DNA of 56,063 nt from Candidatus Aegiribacteria sp. (GTDB taxonomy: Bacteria > Fermentibacterota > Fermentibacteria > Fermentibacterales > JCC-6): the NCBI GenBank assembly GCA_030594645.1, contig JAUVEU010000011.1, positions 1 through 56,063 on the forward strand. The letters are read 5' to 3'. A model generated the notes under the pieces. That model did not search any database. It worked only from the letters and a program-made list of their open reading frames with translations, and was not told the DNA's origin. The translations under genes and the position numbers were made by a program. This document shows, piece after piece, positions 17,502 to 25,134 of this stretch (its first letter is position 1; every line of letters begins with the position of its first letter).

Positions 17502-17911
17502 TCCACAGGTTCCACACTGAAGCCTGCTCTGATCAACGCAGCCGCGGCAACTCCCGGCATTGCTATACCGTTTCGCAGTCCGCAGGAGGGACTTTTTTCC
17601 TTCAGATAAATAGTATGGGGTCTGATTGCGTTCGCGAGTGAAACGGAAAGACAGGCGCCTTTTATGAAGAAAGATGTTACATTCCCGGGGACATCCCGAA
17701 GAAGTACTTCTGCTTTGCCGTCAAGAACTGCAAAGCCATCATTACCAACAATCAAAGCGGGTTCTCGCGGGGTCGTGAGACCTCCAAGTCTTTCAGGACA
17801 GAATGGAACACATTTTCCGTCTCTGAGCATACGCACATATTTCTCAACAGGTTTGGATTCTCCATCGTATCTGCACGGAATCCCGCATATACATGCACTG
17901 GTCATGGCCAT
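17498..17911 (-). CDS. DUF523 family protein
   Basis: This protein of about 137 residues has the DUF523 signature: TSACICGIPCRYDGE at the N-terminus, VPFCPERLGGLTTPREPA and LKEKSPSCGLRNG near the C-terminus. The conserved Cys residues suggest a metal or thiol function, but the family has no established activity that I can state. The longest frame starts at 17935, inside the M23 peptidase gene. I prefer the ATG at 17911 because the family normally begins a few residues before S-A-C. This still overlaps nothing essential and follows the peptidase stop (17919) closely. Confidence 0.75.
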   Translation of the reverse strand: MAMTSACICGIPCRYDGESKPVEKYVRMLRDGKCVPFCPERLGGLTTPREPALIVGNDGFAVLDGKAEVLLRDVPGNVTSFFIKGACLSVSLANAIRPHTIYLKEKSPSCGLRNGIAMPGVAAAALIRAGFSVEPVD

Positions 17912-17918
17912 ATCTCGA

Positions 17919-18827
17919 TCAGAAAACAGCTGCATGAGGCCCTTCCCTTATTATATAGTCCTCGGGGTCGACCTGTGCTCCGTCTATCAGTACTTCGTAA
18001 TGCAGATGCGGTGCGACCGATCTGCCTGTGGAACCAACCCGCGCAATAAGATCACCACGCATCACCTGCTGACCGACAACTGAACACAACGATGAACAAT
18101 GAGCATATCTTGTTGAAACATGTTCAGTGTGCCTGATCACAATATTTAGTCCCCAGCCGCCTGTCCATCCTCCGAAAACGACTACTCCATCCGCCGGAGT
18201 ATATATGGGAGTACCACTTACACAGGCCAGATCAATACCCTTATGATATCGAACCGCACCGGTGAACGGATCAATCCTGGGGCCGAAATCACTCACAAAT
18301 ATGCCGTCAACCGGCCAGATAGTAGGGATTCTGGCCAGTTCGGTCTCTCTCTCAATGAAAAAGCTTACCAGTGAATCGTAAGCCATCAATTCCGCGGAGG
18401 CCAGACGTTCGGCCAGTAATACCTCCATTTCAAGATCGTCAATATATCTGAAAATTTCAGTTCCCAGAGGTTCTACAGGTGTGTCGTCGTTATGCAGAAG
18501 GTTGGAGAAATCCAGATTCAGCCCGGCTCCGGCTACAAGGATCTGTTCCTCACGTATTGATATTTTCTCAAGATTTATTGTGAGATCTCTTACCCTTCTT
18601 GACAGCTGATAGACTTCTCCCCGAAGCAGAATCAGTTCCGTTACGCCGTCAGCAGAGACCTGCCTCATGCCGTTTTTGCGGCCAACCTGGAAAAACAGCG
18701 TCGCCAGTCCTATAAATACTAAAGCAACAATGAGAATGAACATCCTGAATCTGGCGCTCGTCAGATTATAGGGTTTGCTTCTTCTGCCGGACTTGTGCGG
18801 TATCCAGTGAATCGTACCTAAGGGCAT
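17919..18827 (-). CDS. M23-family (LytM-type) peptidase, membrane anchored
   Basis: This 302-residue protein has a basic N-terminus, one membrane span (about 27-48), a coiled-coil stretch (about 60-110) and a C-terminal M23 domain. Zinc ligands are visible in RYHKGIDLA (His and Asp, about 192-198) and in HLHYEVLIDG (about 275-284). M23 enzymes cut peptidoglycan cross-bridges or, when degenerate, regulate amidases during division. Here the zinc residues are present, so activity is likely. It lies between the sigma factor gene and the DUF523 gene, all on the minus strand. Confidence 0.82.
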   Translation of the reverse strand: MPLGTIHWIPHKSGRRSKPYNLTSARFRMFILIVALVFIGLATLFFQVGRKNGMRQVSADGVTELILLRGEVYQLSRRVRDLTINLEKISIREEQILVAGAGLNLDFSNLLHNDDTPVEPLGTEIFRYIDDLEMEVLLAERLASAELMAYDSLVSFFIERETELARIPTIWPVDGIFVSDFGPRIDPFTGAVRYHKGIDLACVSGTPIYTPADGVVVFGGWTGGWGLNIVIRHTEHVSTRYAHCSSLCSVVGQQVMRGDLIARVGSTGRSVAPHLHYEVLIDGAQVDPEDYIIREGPHAAVF

Positions 18828-18844
18828 CTTCTAAACCTTACTCG

Positions 18845-19687
18845 TTACTTAAGATAAAGAAGAAGGTTTTTATTGTCTGATTTATCATTGAGTTTTGAGA
18901 TGGCTCTGTTCTTGAGCTGACGAACCCTCTCTCTGCTTATACCCATGGTTCTACCGATTTCAGCGAGAGTATGCCTCCGGTCTGTATTGATCCCAAAGAA
19001 TAACTGTATGATGGTTCTTTCACGCTGGTCAAGGATATCCAGCATCCCGGCAACACTTCTCCTCATTGCGGTAAGGACTACTGCTTCATCAGGCGGGACA
19101 TCGTCATCGTTGGATATCATTTCCTGGAAAGTCTTGTCGCTTCCCTCGTACACCGGGCTGTCAAGTGATAAGTGCGTGCTGTGAATGGACATCATACATT
19201 CGACGTCATCCCTGGATACATCCAGCTCATCCGCTATCTCATTTGTTGATGGATTTCTTCCAAGCGAATGCCCAAGTTCTCGAGCAGCCCTTCCCATCTT
19301 GTACAGCTCGCCTACCCGATTCAAAGGAAGGCGGACTATTCTCGACTGCTCTGCAAGTGCCTGCAGGATTGCCTGCCTGATCCACCAGACAGCATATGTA
19401 ATGAAGCGACAGCCCTTACTCTCATCAAATCCCTTGGCTGCCCTTATGAGCCCCACATTTCCCTCGTTTATCAGATCTTCCAGGGCAACACCCTGATTCG
19501 CGTACTGTTTTGCAATGCTTACAACGAATCTGAGATTAGCCTCTGTAAGCTCGTTAAGAGCTTCCTGCTCACCCCCGCGAATCCTTTTAGCAAGTGATGC
19601 TTCCTCCGCGGATGATAGTGTTTCTTTACTTCCGATTTCTCTCAGGTATAGCTCAAGTGACCTGCCTTCTGTTCGCTTGGTCGCCAA
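18845..19687 (-). CDS. RNA polymerase sigma-70 family factor (RpoD/RpoS type)
   Basis: This 280-residue sigma factor has region 1.2 (LYLREIG), region 2 (RFVVSIAKQYANQG, INEGNVGLIRAAKGFD, RFITYAVWWIRQAI), region 3 (LGRNPSTNEIA) and region 4 (LAEIGRTMGISRERVRQLKNRA). It lacks the long N-terminal region 1.1, so it resembles the short primary-like sigma factors common in Bacteroidetes-type bacteria or a group 2 stress sigma. The start is a TTG preceded by AAGGCGG. The upstream region contains several TGTCAA/TTGACA motifs and a hairpin. Confidence 0.88.
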   Translation of the reverse strand: MATKRTEGRSLELYLREIGSKETLSSAEEASLAKRIRGGEQEALNELTEANLRFVVSIAKQYANQGVALEDLINEGNVGLIRAAKGFDESKGCRFITYAVWWIRQAILQALAEQSRIVRLPLNRVGELYKMGRAARELGHSLGRNPSTNEIADELDVSRDDVECMMSIHSTHLSLDSPVYEGSDKTFQEMISNDDDVPPDEAVVLTAMRRSVAGMLDILDQRERTIIQLFFGINTDRRHTLAEIGRTMGISRERVRQLKNRAISKLNDKSDNKNLLLYLK

Positions 19688-19784
19688 AACATCCGCCTTT
19701 CAATTGAATAGATCCATATGTTATAATTAAGAATAAGCATTATGGTTCCCGTGCCGTTTAGAAATTTTGCGTAGGAACGTAATC

Positions 19785-19934
19785 TGTCAAGGGGTTTGTA
19801 ATTGTCAACCCCTTTTCATGCAGGATACTGTTACACATTATCATGCGTGGTACTAATCATAATGATTTGATGGATATTGAATGTTATTCTGGTTCTGTCA
19901 AGTGTCGCAGGGGTTGACATGTCAAGTCCGCAGG
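19785..19934. promoter_or_regulatory. Divergent regulatory region with clustered TGTCAA motifs, hairpin and palindrome
   Basis: Between the sigma factor (minus) and methyltransferase (plus) genes lie several structures: an 8-bp inverted repeat, AAGGGGTT...AACCCCTT (19789-19796 and 19807-19814); a 12-bp palindrome, TTGACATGTCAA (19914-19925); and a direct repeat, TGTCAAGT(GT/C)CGCAGG, at 19896-19911 and 19920-19934. TGTCAA also occurs at 19785 and 19803 on the plus strand, reading as TTGACA on the minus strand, and could supply -35 boxes for the sigma gene. No convincing -10 partner was found. Confidence 0.4.
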
Positions 19935-19947
19935 AATACCGGGTCCG

Positions 19948-20946
19948 GTGTACCTGTTGAATTCTGACAGCATATGCAGGCATGAAAGAGGTATAATTCT
20001 GGATTGGAGCACTTTCCCGAGAGAGAAGACTGACTGCAAACTCTGTGGTTCAAATTCATTTTCTCTCCTGAGCACCCGGATGACATGGCCTGTTGTCAGA
20101 TGCAGAAACTGCGGATTTGTCTATCTGGCTGAACGTCCATCAGAAAACGAACTTGCCGAAATGTACAGCAGATCCTATTACGAAGACGGGGACGTGGGTT
20201 ACAAGGGATATGTCGATAACTTCGAGCAGTATCACGACATATTCCTCCGAATCTTCAAGCGCAGGCATCGTGATCTGATCAAACGCGCAAGCGGCAGAAG
20301 ACTGCTTGAGGTCGGGTGCGCATATGGATTTCTTCTTGACTTTCTCCGTTCGAAGGACTGGGAAGTTACGGGTATTGAAATAAGTCCTCTATCTTCGTCA
20401 TATGCGCGAGATCAATTGCATTTGAATGTCCATACCGGAAGCGTGGAATCGTTGAAATTGCCCGCAGGGTCTTTTGATGTGGTACTCCTTCTTGATGTAC
20501 TCGAACACCTTCACCGCCCATTCGATACTCTCCGGTGCATTCGCTCCCTTCTTGCACCCGGCGGAATTCTTGTTGTGCAGTGTCCCTGGGAACTCTTCCA
20601 CTGGGAAGAAATAGCAGAAGCCCGTTTGAAACGGATGAAACCCGGTACTATAAAGCCGGACGCGGTTCCAGCTCATCTTTACTTCTTCCAGCCCTCCTCA
20701 CTCGAAGCTGTTCTGCAAAAAGGAGGATTCAGAATCACAGGAAGACAATCAGGCAATTATGGAGCGATAAGGAGACAGGTTGTACCGCCGTGCATTGCAA
20801 AAGGAAGGGTTTTTGAAAGGATTCTTCGGTATGTTTACTTCCGTCTTGGGCTTCAGCGCCTTCTGTACCTGATAGCAAGATTAACCGGTTTCGGAAACGG
20901 CATCATCAGATACGCTGTTCCGTCTTCAGATGATACAGACCAATGA
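19948..20946 (+). CDS. Methyltransferase with N-terminal zinc-ribbon-like motif
   Basis: This protein of up to 332 residues has two CxxC motifs at the N-terminus (CKLCG about 31-35, CRNCG about 52-56), followed by a class I SAM-binding domain (LLEVGCAYGF, IEISP, DVVLLLDVLEHL, APGGILVV). This layout is typical of methyltransferases acting on sugars in surface polysaccharide clusters. The listed start is a GTG with no clear ribosome site. A start further downstream near 20000, after AAAGAGGT, is possible. Its stop overlaps the next ATG by 4 bases. The neighbours support a sugar-modification role. Confidence 0.75.
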   Translation: MYLLNSDSICRHERGIILDWSTFPREKTDCKLCGSNSFSLLSTRMTWPVVRCRNCGFVYLAERPSENELAEMYSRSYYEDGDVGYKGYVDNFEQYHDIFLRIFKRRHRDLIKRASGRRLLEVGCAYGFLLDFLRSKDWEVTGIEISPLSSSYARDQLHLNVHTGSVESLKLPAGSFDVVLLLDVLEHLHRPFDTLRCIRSLLAPGGILVVQCPWELFHWEEIAEARLKRMKPGTIKPDAVPAHLYFFQPSSLEAVLQKGGFRITGRQSGNYGAIRRQVVPPCIAKGRVFERILRYVYFRLGLQRLLYLIARLTGFGNGIIRYAVPSSDDTDQ

Positions 20947-21908
20947 AAGCAATTGTCTTATGCGCAGGAATGGGAACCAGACTCAGGCCTCTGACTGATG
21001 CCATTCCAAAACCTCTTATAGAAATCACAGGATTCGTTCTTCTTCATGATATTCTGCTTCATCTGGCGCAGCTGGGAATTACTGAAGCAGTTGTTAACGG
21101 GTCCTGGAAGGCGGAAATGATCAAAGATTTCATGGAAGGCTCTGATCTTCCGCTTGAAACAGCCTTCCAGCTCGAGGAGCAGCCGCTTGGCACGGCGGGC
21201 GCAGTTCGAAGGGCTCTTCCTCTTCTGGGAGACGAATTCCTTGTAGTTTATGGTGACAATTTGACAAGACAGCCTCTGGAATCTCTTTTTGAGGTTCATA
21301 ACAGATTAAATTCTGAGATTACAATTGCGCTTTCTCCGACTGGAGATCCTTCAAGCAAAGGGATTGTCATTACAGGGCCTGATGGACAAATTTCCCGTTT
21401 CCGAGAAAAACCTCCACCTGAACTTGCTGAATCGAACATGGCTAATTCCGGGATATATATCTGTAGAAGTTCAGCTGTATCACATATCGATGATGGCAGC
21501 TTCAGTGATTTCGGACTGGATGTATTTCCCGGGTTACTCAGGGAGGGAAGAATTCTTGCCGCTGATACTCCAGGCGGGTATACAAGGGATATAGGTTCTT
21601 TGAAAAGCTACCTGATTGCCTGCCATGAAGTTCTTTCAGGTCAGTTGAAACCGTATGTAAAACCTTCCTGCATAAAAAATGGGATTCTAATCGAAAACCG
21701 CCAGTCATATGAGGAGATTGAGATCATGGGTACATTATGGGTGCAGGAAGGAGCTACTATCGAAAGTGGATGCTGCCTTGAAAATTGTGTTGTCCTTTCC
21801 GGAGCAAAAGTCCGCCACAACAGCGCTTTAAAAAACACTCTGGTTCTGCCTGATTCTGATGTTGATGAAGGAACCAGAGCAACCGACAAATACCTGTCGA
21901 TATTCTGA
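20943..21908 (+). CDS. Sugar-1-phosphate nucleotidyltransferase (HddC/mannose-1-P guanylyltransferase type)
   Basis: This 321-residue protein starts with the nucleotide-binding signature LCAGMGTRLRPLTDAIPKPL (residues 5-24), followed by a catalytic VVYGDNL at about 99-105 and GIYICRSS at about 170. The last 70 residues look like a left-handed beta-helix cap (VQEGATIESGCCLENCVV). It should make an NDP-sugar from a sugar-1-phosphate. Next to a GmhA-like isomerase the natural guess is GDP-heptose of the D,D-manno type, but the nucleotide and sugar are inference. Confidence 0.78.
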   Translation: MKAIVLCAGMGTRLRPLTDAIPKPLIEITGFVLLHDILLHLAQLGITEAVVNGSWKAEMIKDFMEGSDLPLETAFQLEEQPLGTAGAVRRALPLLGDEFLVVYGDNLTRQPLESLFEVHNRLNSEITIALSPTGDPSSKGIVITGPDGQISRFREKPPPELAESNMANSGIYICRSSAVSHIDDGSFSDFGLDVFPGLLREGRILAADTPGGYTRDIGSLKSYLIACHEVLSGQLKPYVKPSCIKNGILIENRQSYEEIEIMGTLWVQEGATIESGCCLENCVVLSGAKVRHNSALKNTLVLPDSDVDEGTRATDKYLSIF

Positions 21909-21919
21909 TTGGAGACAGT

Positions 21920-22486
21920 ATGCTGAAAGATATTGGAACCTACCTTGATCAGGTGAGCGCACTCGCCCTTAAAATACCATCAGAGGATATCGAAAAGATT
22001 ATTAAGATTCTGCTCAATACATATCACTCTGAAGGGAGAATTTTTGTTTTCGGAAATGGCGGAGGAGCATCTACAGCCAGTCATTTCACCTGTGATCTCG
22101 CTAAAGGAACAGTTACGCCTGACAGACCAAGACTCAAGGCAATCTGCCTTTCCGACAACATGCCGCTGATAACCGCATGGGCAAATGATACGGATTATAC
22201 GAACACATTTGGAGAACAGCTGAAAAATCTGGTTGAAAAAGGGGATGCAGTTATCGGACTGTCCGGAAGCGGAATGAGCCCTAACGTGATAAACGCTTTC
22301 CGAATAGCAAATGACGAAGGCGCAGTTTCTATTCTGCTGTCGGGTTTCGAAGGCGGTGATGCTGTTAAAGTTGCTTCAGAATCAATCATTGTGCCCAGCG
22401 AAGATATGCAGCAGATCGAAGATGTTCATCTTATGCTGTGTCACATAATCTTCAGGATCGTTCGGAAAAGAATAAGAAAAGGGTGA
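21920..22486 (+). CDS. gmhA: SIS-domain phosphosugar isomerase, GmhA-like
   Basis: This 188-residue protein has the GmhA-type SIS motifs: FGNGGGASTASHFTCDL (about 47-63), the DRPRLKAICLSDN loop, GLSGSGMSPNV (about 113-123) and a C-terminal QQIEDVHLMLCH helix. GmhA converts sedoheptulose-7-phosphate to heptose-7-phosphate for lipopolysaccharide core or S-layer glycan. The gene starts 11 bases after the nucleotidyltransferase. No heptose kinase is seen here, so the pathway would need genes elsewhere. Confidence 0.8.
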   Translation: MLKDIGTYLDQVSALALKIPSEDIEKIIKILLNTYHSEGRIFVFGNGGGASTASHFTCDLAKGTVTPDRPRLKAICLSDNMPLITAWANDTDYTNTFGEQLKNLVEKGDAVIGLSGSGMSPNVINAFRIANDEGAVSILLSGFEGGDAVKVASESIIVPSEDMQQIEDVHLMLCHIIFRIVRKRIRKG

Positions 22487-22488
22487 AA

Positions 22489-22914
22489 TCAGGAATATGT
22501 CTGATTTCTGAAAACTTCTTCACCTTCAGCAAGGAAGTAATTCAAAGCATTGCTGAAAATCCCGGGATCAGTCTTGCTCTCCTTTGGAAATCTACTCTCC
22601 CATAGTTCCCACGATTTACGGATCTCCCGCTCCATTACCTCTGGAAGATTTCCCTCATCTCTTGCTTTTTCAATCATCTCGCGATTATAGACAAGCATAT
22701 CACTGGCCAGAACCCGCGCGAATCTCATGGCGTGTTTGAGATTCTCATCCATCTCAACCGGTATTGGCGGAATTTCAGGCATCTCCTGTTTGGAAGGAGG
22801 ATGAATCATGAATGTTTCAGAGCATTTCCTGCAGCGAAACCTTTTAGGAGAGTCACCAATTTTTTCTGATGGAATGTTGTACTTGCAATTACAGCCCGGA
22901 CAATTTACAATCAT
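22489..22914 (-). CDS. Zinc-ribbon (MJ0042-type) protein
   Basis: This 141-residue protein starts with an MJ0042-type zinc ribbon: CPGCNCKYNIP and FRCRKCSETF (residues 5-35). The remaining 100 residues are helical and charged (KHAMRFARVLASDMLVYN), a pattern seen in small bacterial proteins of unknown role near pilus and secretion operons. The ATG overlaps the aminotransferase stop (ATGA), placing it last in the chain that begins with pilMN. It converges with gmhA with only two bases between the stops. Confidence 0.7.
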   Translation of the reverse strand: MIVNCPGCNCKYNIPSEKIGDSPKRFRCRKCSETFMIHPPSKQEMPEIPPIPVEMDENLKHAMRFARVLASDMLVYNREMIEKARDEGNLPEVMEREIRKSWELWESRFPKESKTDPGIFSNALNYFLAEGEEVFRNQTYS

Positions 22915-24074
22915 GTATTCAACCTCCTGCGCAGGAATTTTCCTAATCTGTGTATACCCTCCCGGATATCATCCGCAGAAGCCGCGAAGGATATTCGGAT
23001 ATACCCTTCAGCTCCAAATGCCGATCCGGGTATTACAGCTACTCCCTCATCGGACAGGAGTTCGCTGCAGAATCTATTTGTGTCAGCCTTTTGAGGATCA
23101 TTGAGCAATCGGGGAAAAACATAAAACGCGCCGTCCGGCTTTTTGAATTCCAAACCATCAACCCCGGCGAGAAGCTCGCAGATCAGATCCCTTCTAATGT
23201 GGAAAGATTCATGCATTTCCTCTTTTTCAGTTTTTGCTTTTCCCTGGATCGCGGTAAGTGCTGCCCACTGTGAAATGGAACAGGGATTCGAGGTTGAGTG
23301 AGCCTGAAGAATGCCCGCGAGTCTTGTCCATTCGATGCATGCAAGGGAGTACCCTATTCGCCATCCGGTCATGGCATAAGTTTTGGATACTCCTGAAACA
23401 ACAGCAGTTCGCTCTTTAAGTGAAGGGTGAAAGTCAAGAATATGCGGTACACCGGAATCAAGATATGCCAGATCTTCGTAGATATCATCTGAAATTACCC
23501 ACATATCCGTTTCCGCAATCGCATCTGCGATTTCCTTCAAAAAGGATTCGGAGGGAACGAAACCGGTGGGATTGGAGGGATAATTAAGAAATACTCCCAC
23601 AGCGCCCTCCCCTGCTGCTTTCCTGATTTCTGAGCCGTTTATGCGCTTTTCGGGAAATACCGGTATTCCGCCTGAGGCTTTGACCATTTCGGGGTAGCTT
23701 ACCCAGAATGGCCTTGGAAGGAGAACCTTATCTCCGGGATTAACGGCTGCCCGCGTAAGATTAGCCAGATTGTGTTTCGCTCCGCACCCCACAAGTACAT
23801 TGGATGGTAACCAGTGCACGTTTCTTCTTTCTGAATACTGTGCGGCAACAGCCTCTTTCAGCTCAGGGATTCCTGTGCTTGCGGTATATCCGGTTTTTCC
23901 CTTTCTTATGGCATCAACGCCTGCCTCCGCGATTGGGGCAGGTGTAGGAAAATCCGGCTGCCCGGCTGAAAGGGAAATTATGTCTCTTCCCTCGCAGCTG
24001 AGTTCCCTGGCCTTCGCGCAGAGCTGCAGAGTCGCAGAAGGGGTAAGTGATACTGCGCTTCTGGAATACTCCAT
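22911..24074 (-). CDS. PLP-dependent class I/II aminotransferase (aspartate aminotransferase type)
   Basis: This 387-residue protein belongs to fold-type I aminotransferases of the AspC/PatA group. Visible motifs are SAGQPDFPTP near residue 38, LNYPSNPTGFV (about 165), the Asp-bearing ISDDIYEDLAY (about 195), the PLP lysine in SGVSKTYAMTGWRIGY (about 232-247) and a C-terminal GYIRISFAAS. The longest frame begins with a TTG at 24086, but the ATG at 24074 overlaps the coaD stop as TGATG and is the likelier start. Substrate is probably aspartate or an aromatic amino acid. Confidence 0.82.
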   Translation of the reverse strand: MEYSRSAVSLTPSATLQLCAKARELSCEGRDIISLSAGQPDFPTPAPIAEAGVDAIRKGKTGYTASTGIPELKEAVAAQYSERRNVHWLPSNVLVGCGAKHNLANLTRAAVNPGDKVLLPRPFWVSYPEMVKASGGIPVFPEKRINGSEIRKAAGEGAVGVFLNYPSNPTGFVPSESFLKEIADAIAETDMWVISDDIYEDLAYLDSGVPHILDFHPSLKERTAVVSGVSKTYAMTGWRIGYSLACIEWTRLAGILQAHSTSNPCSISQWAALTAIQGKAKTEKEEMHESFHIRRDLICELLAGVDGLEFKKPDGAFYVFPRLLNDPQKADTNRFCSELLSDEGVAVIPGSAFGAEGYIRISFAASADDIREGIHRLGKFLRRRLNT

Positions 24075-24589
24075 CAGTACATCCAATCGTTGGATTTGCT
24101 TTCCTCTGAAATGGCAAATCGTTTCTCAAGGGCATCTCTTACACCTACCGTAACAATTGTTGAAAGATCACCGCCGAATCTGGCTATCTCTCTGACAATT
24201 GTCGAGGACAGGTACATGTTCTCCTCAGACGGCATAAGATATAAACCTGATATCTCCGGTGCCAGTCGTCTGTTAAGAAGCTGCATCTGGAATTCATACT
24301 CGAAATCGGAATTCGCTCTCAATCCCCTGATAAACGTCCTGCAATTGGTCTTTTTCATGTAATCGACAAGAAGAGAATCAAATGATGTTACGCTGACTCT
24401 GTCTATTCCCGTTTCAAGCATTGACATCTTCATCAGATGAACCCTTTCCTCGACTGGGAAACAGAGTTTCTTTGAAGATCGAGCTACTACTGCTATTTCA
24501 ATATGATCGAATATGTTCAGCGCTCTTCTTATGATGTCGATATGACCAAAAGTTACGGGATCGAATGTACCTGGATAAATAATATTCAT
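24074..24589 (-). CDS. coaD: Phosphopantetheine adenylyltransferase
   Basis: This 171-residue enzyme joins ATP and 4'-phosphopantetheine in coenzyme A synthesis. It has the nucleotidyltransferase motif YPGTFDPVTFGHIDI at residues 4-18, the RGLRANSDFEYE segment near 90, and LSSTIVREIA near 128, all diagnostic for CoaD. Length is as expected. The start is the ATG at 24589, which overlaps the rsmD stop (ATGA); the longer frame to 24613 lies inside rsmD. The rsmD-coaD pairing is common in bacteria. Confidence 0.93.
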   Translation of the reverse strand: MNIIYPGTFDPVTFGHIDIIRRALNIFDHIEIAVVARSSKKLCFPVEERVHLMKMSMLETGIDRVSVTSFDSLLVDYMKKTNCRTFIRGLRANSDFEYEFQMQLLNRRLAPEISGLYLMPSEENMYLSSTIVREIARFGGDLSTIVTVGVRDALEKRFAISEESKSNDWMY

Positions 24590-25122
24590 TCTTCTTCTTT
24601 CATTACTTTCCACATCAGATGAGTTCCTCCGTATTTTCTCGTTTTCCAGTTACTCTGTAATATGATCTCAGTTCCGCATTCAGCAAATACCATTCCCTCT
24701 TCTGAAAGAATCCTTTTCCAGTCGATACCGTCAATCCATTCGTAGAGCTTGTGATATCCGTATGGCGGATCAATGAATACTATGTCAGGCTTCGAGTTCA
24801 ATTTCGGAACGAGTTTCCTGACATCACCTGTAAGGACTGAAGCGTCTTCAGCAGCGCTGAATTCGCGAATTGCAGAACGTATGAACGATGTGGAAAGAGG
24901 ATTTGTGTCTACGAATATGCATTCCGATGCGCCCCAGCTTAACGATTCAAGCCCTACTGCTCCTGTGCCCGAACAAAGATCCCATACTACCGCTTGATTC
25001 ACGAGAGAGAATCCCGCTATGTCAAGGTACGCTCCTCGAACAAGAGATGATGTAGGTCTGCATAGACGAGAAGAGGGGCGGAGAATGTGTCCTTTCCACT
25101 TTCCCCGCCCCAGTCTAATCAA
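24586..25122 (-). CDS. rsmD: 16S rRNA (guanine-N2)-methyltransferase RsmD
   Basis: This 178-residue protein is expected to methylate G966 of 16S rRNA. It shows the RsmD N-terminus (GKWKGHIL, RPTSSLVRGAYLDI), motif I as WDLCSGTGAVGLE (about 45-57) and the catalytic FIDPPYGY (about 116-123). The gene starts 12 bases after pilQ ends and overlaps coaD. Confidence 0.9.
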   Translation of the reverse strand: MIRLGRGKWKGHILRPSSRLCRPTSSLVRGAYLDIAGFSLVNQAVVWDLCSGTGAVGLESLSWGASECIFVDTNPLSTSFIRSAIREFSAAEDASVLTGDVRKLVPKLNSKPDIVFIDPPYGYHKLYEWIDGIDWKRILSEEGMVFAECGTEIILQSNWKTRKYGGTHLMWKVMKEEE

Positions 25123-25134
25123 TCTGACCTGTTA

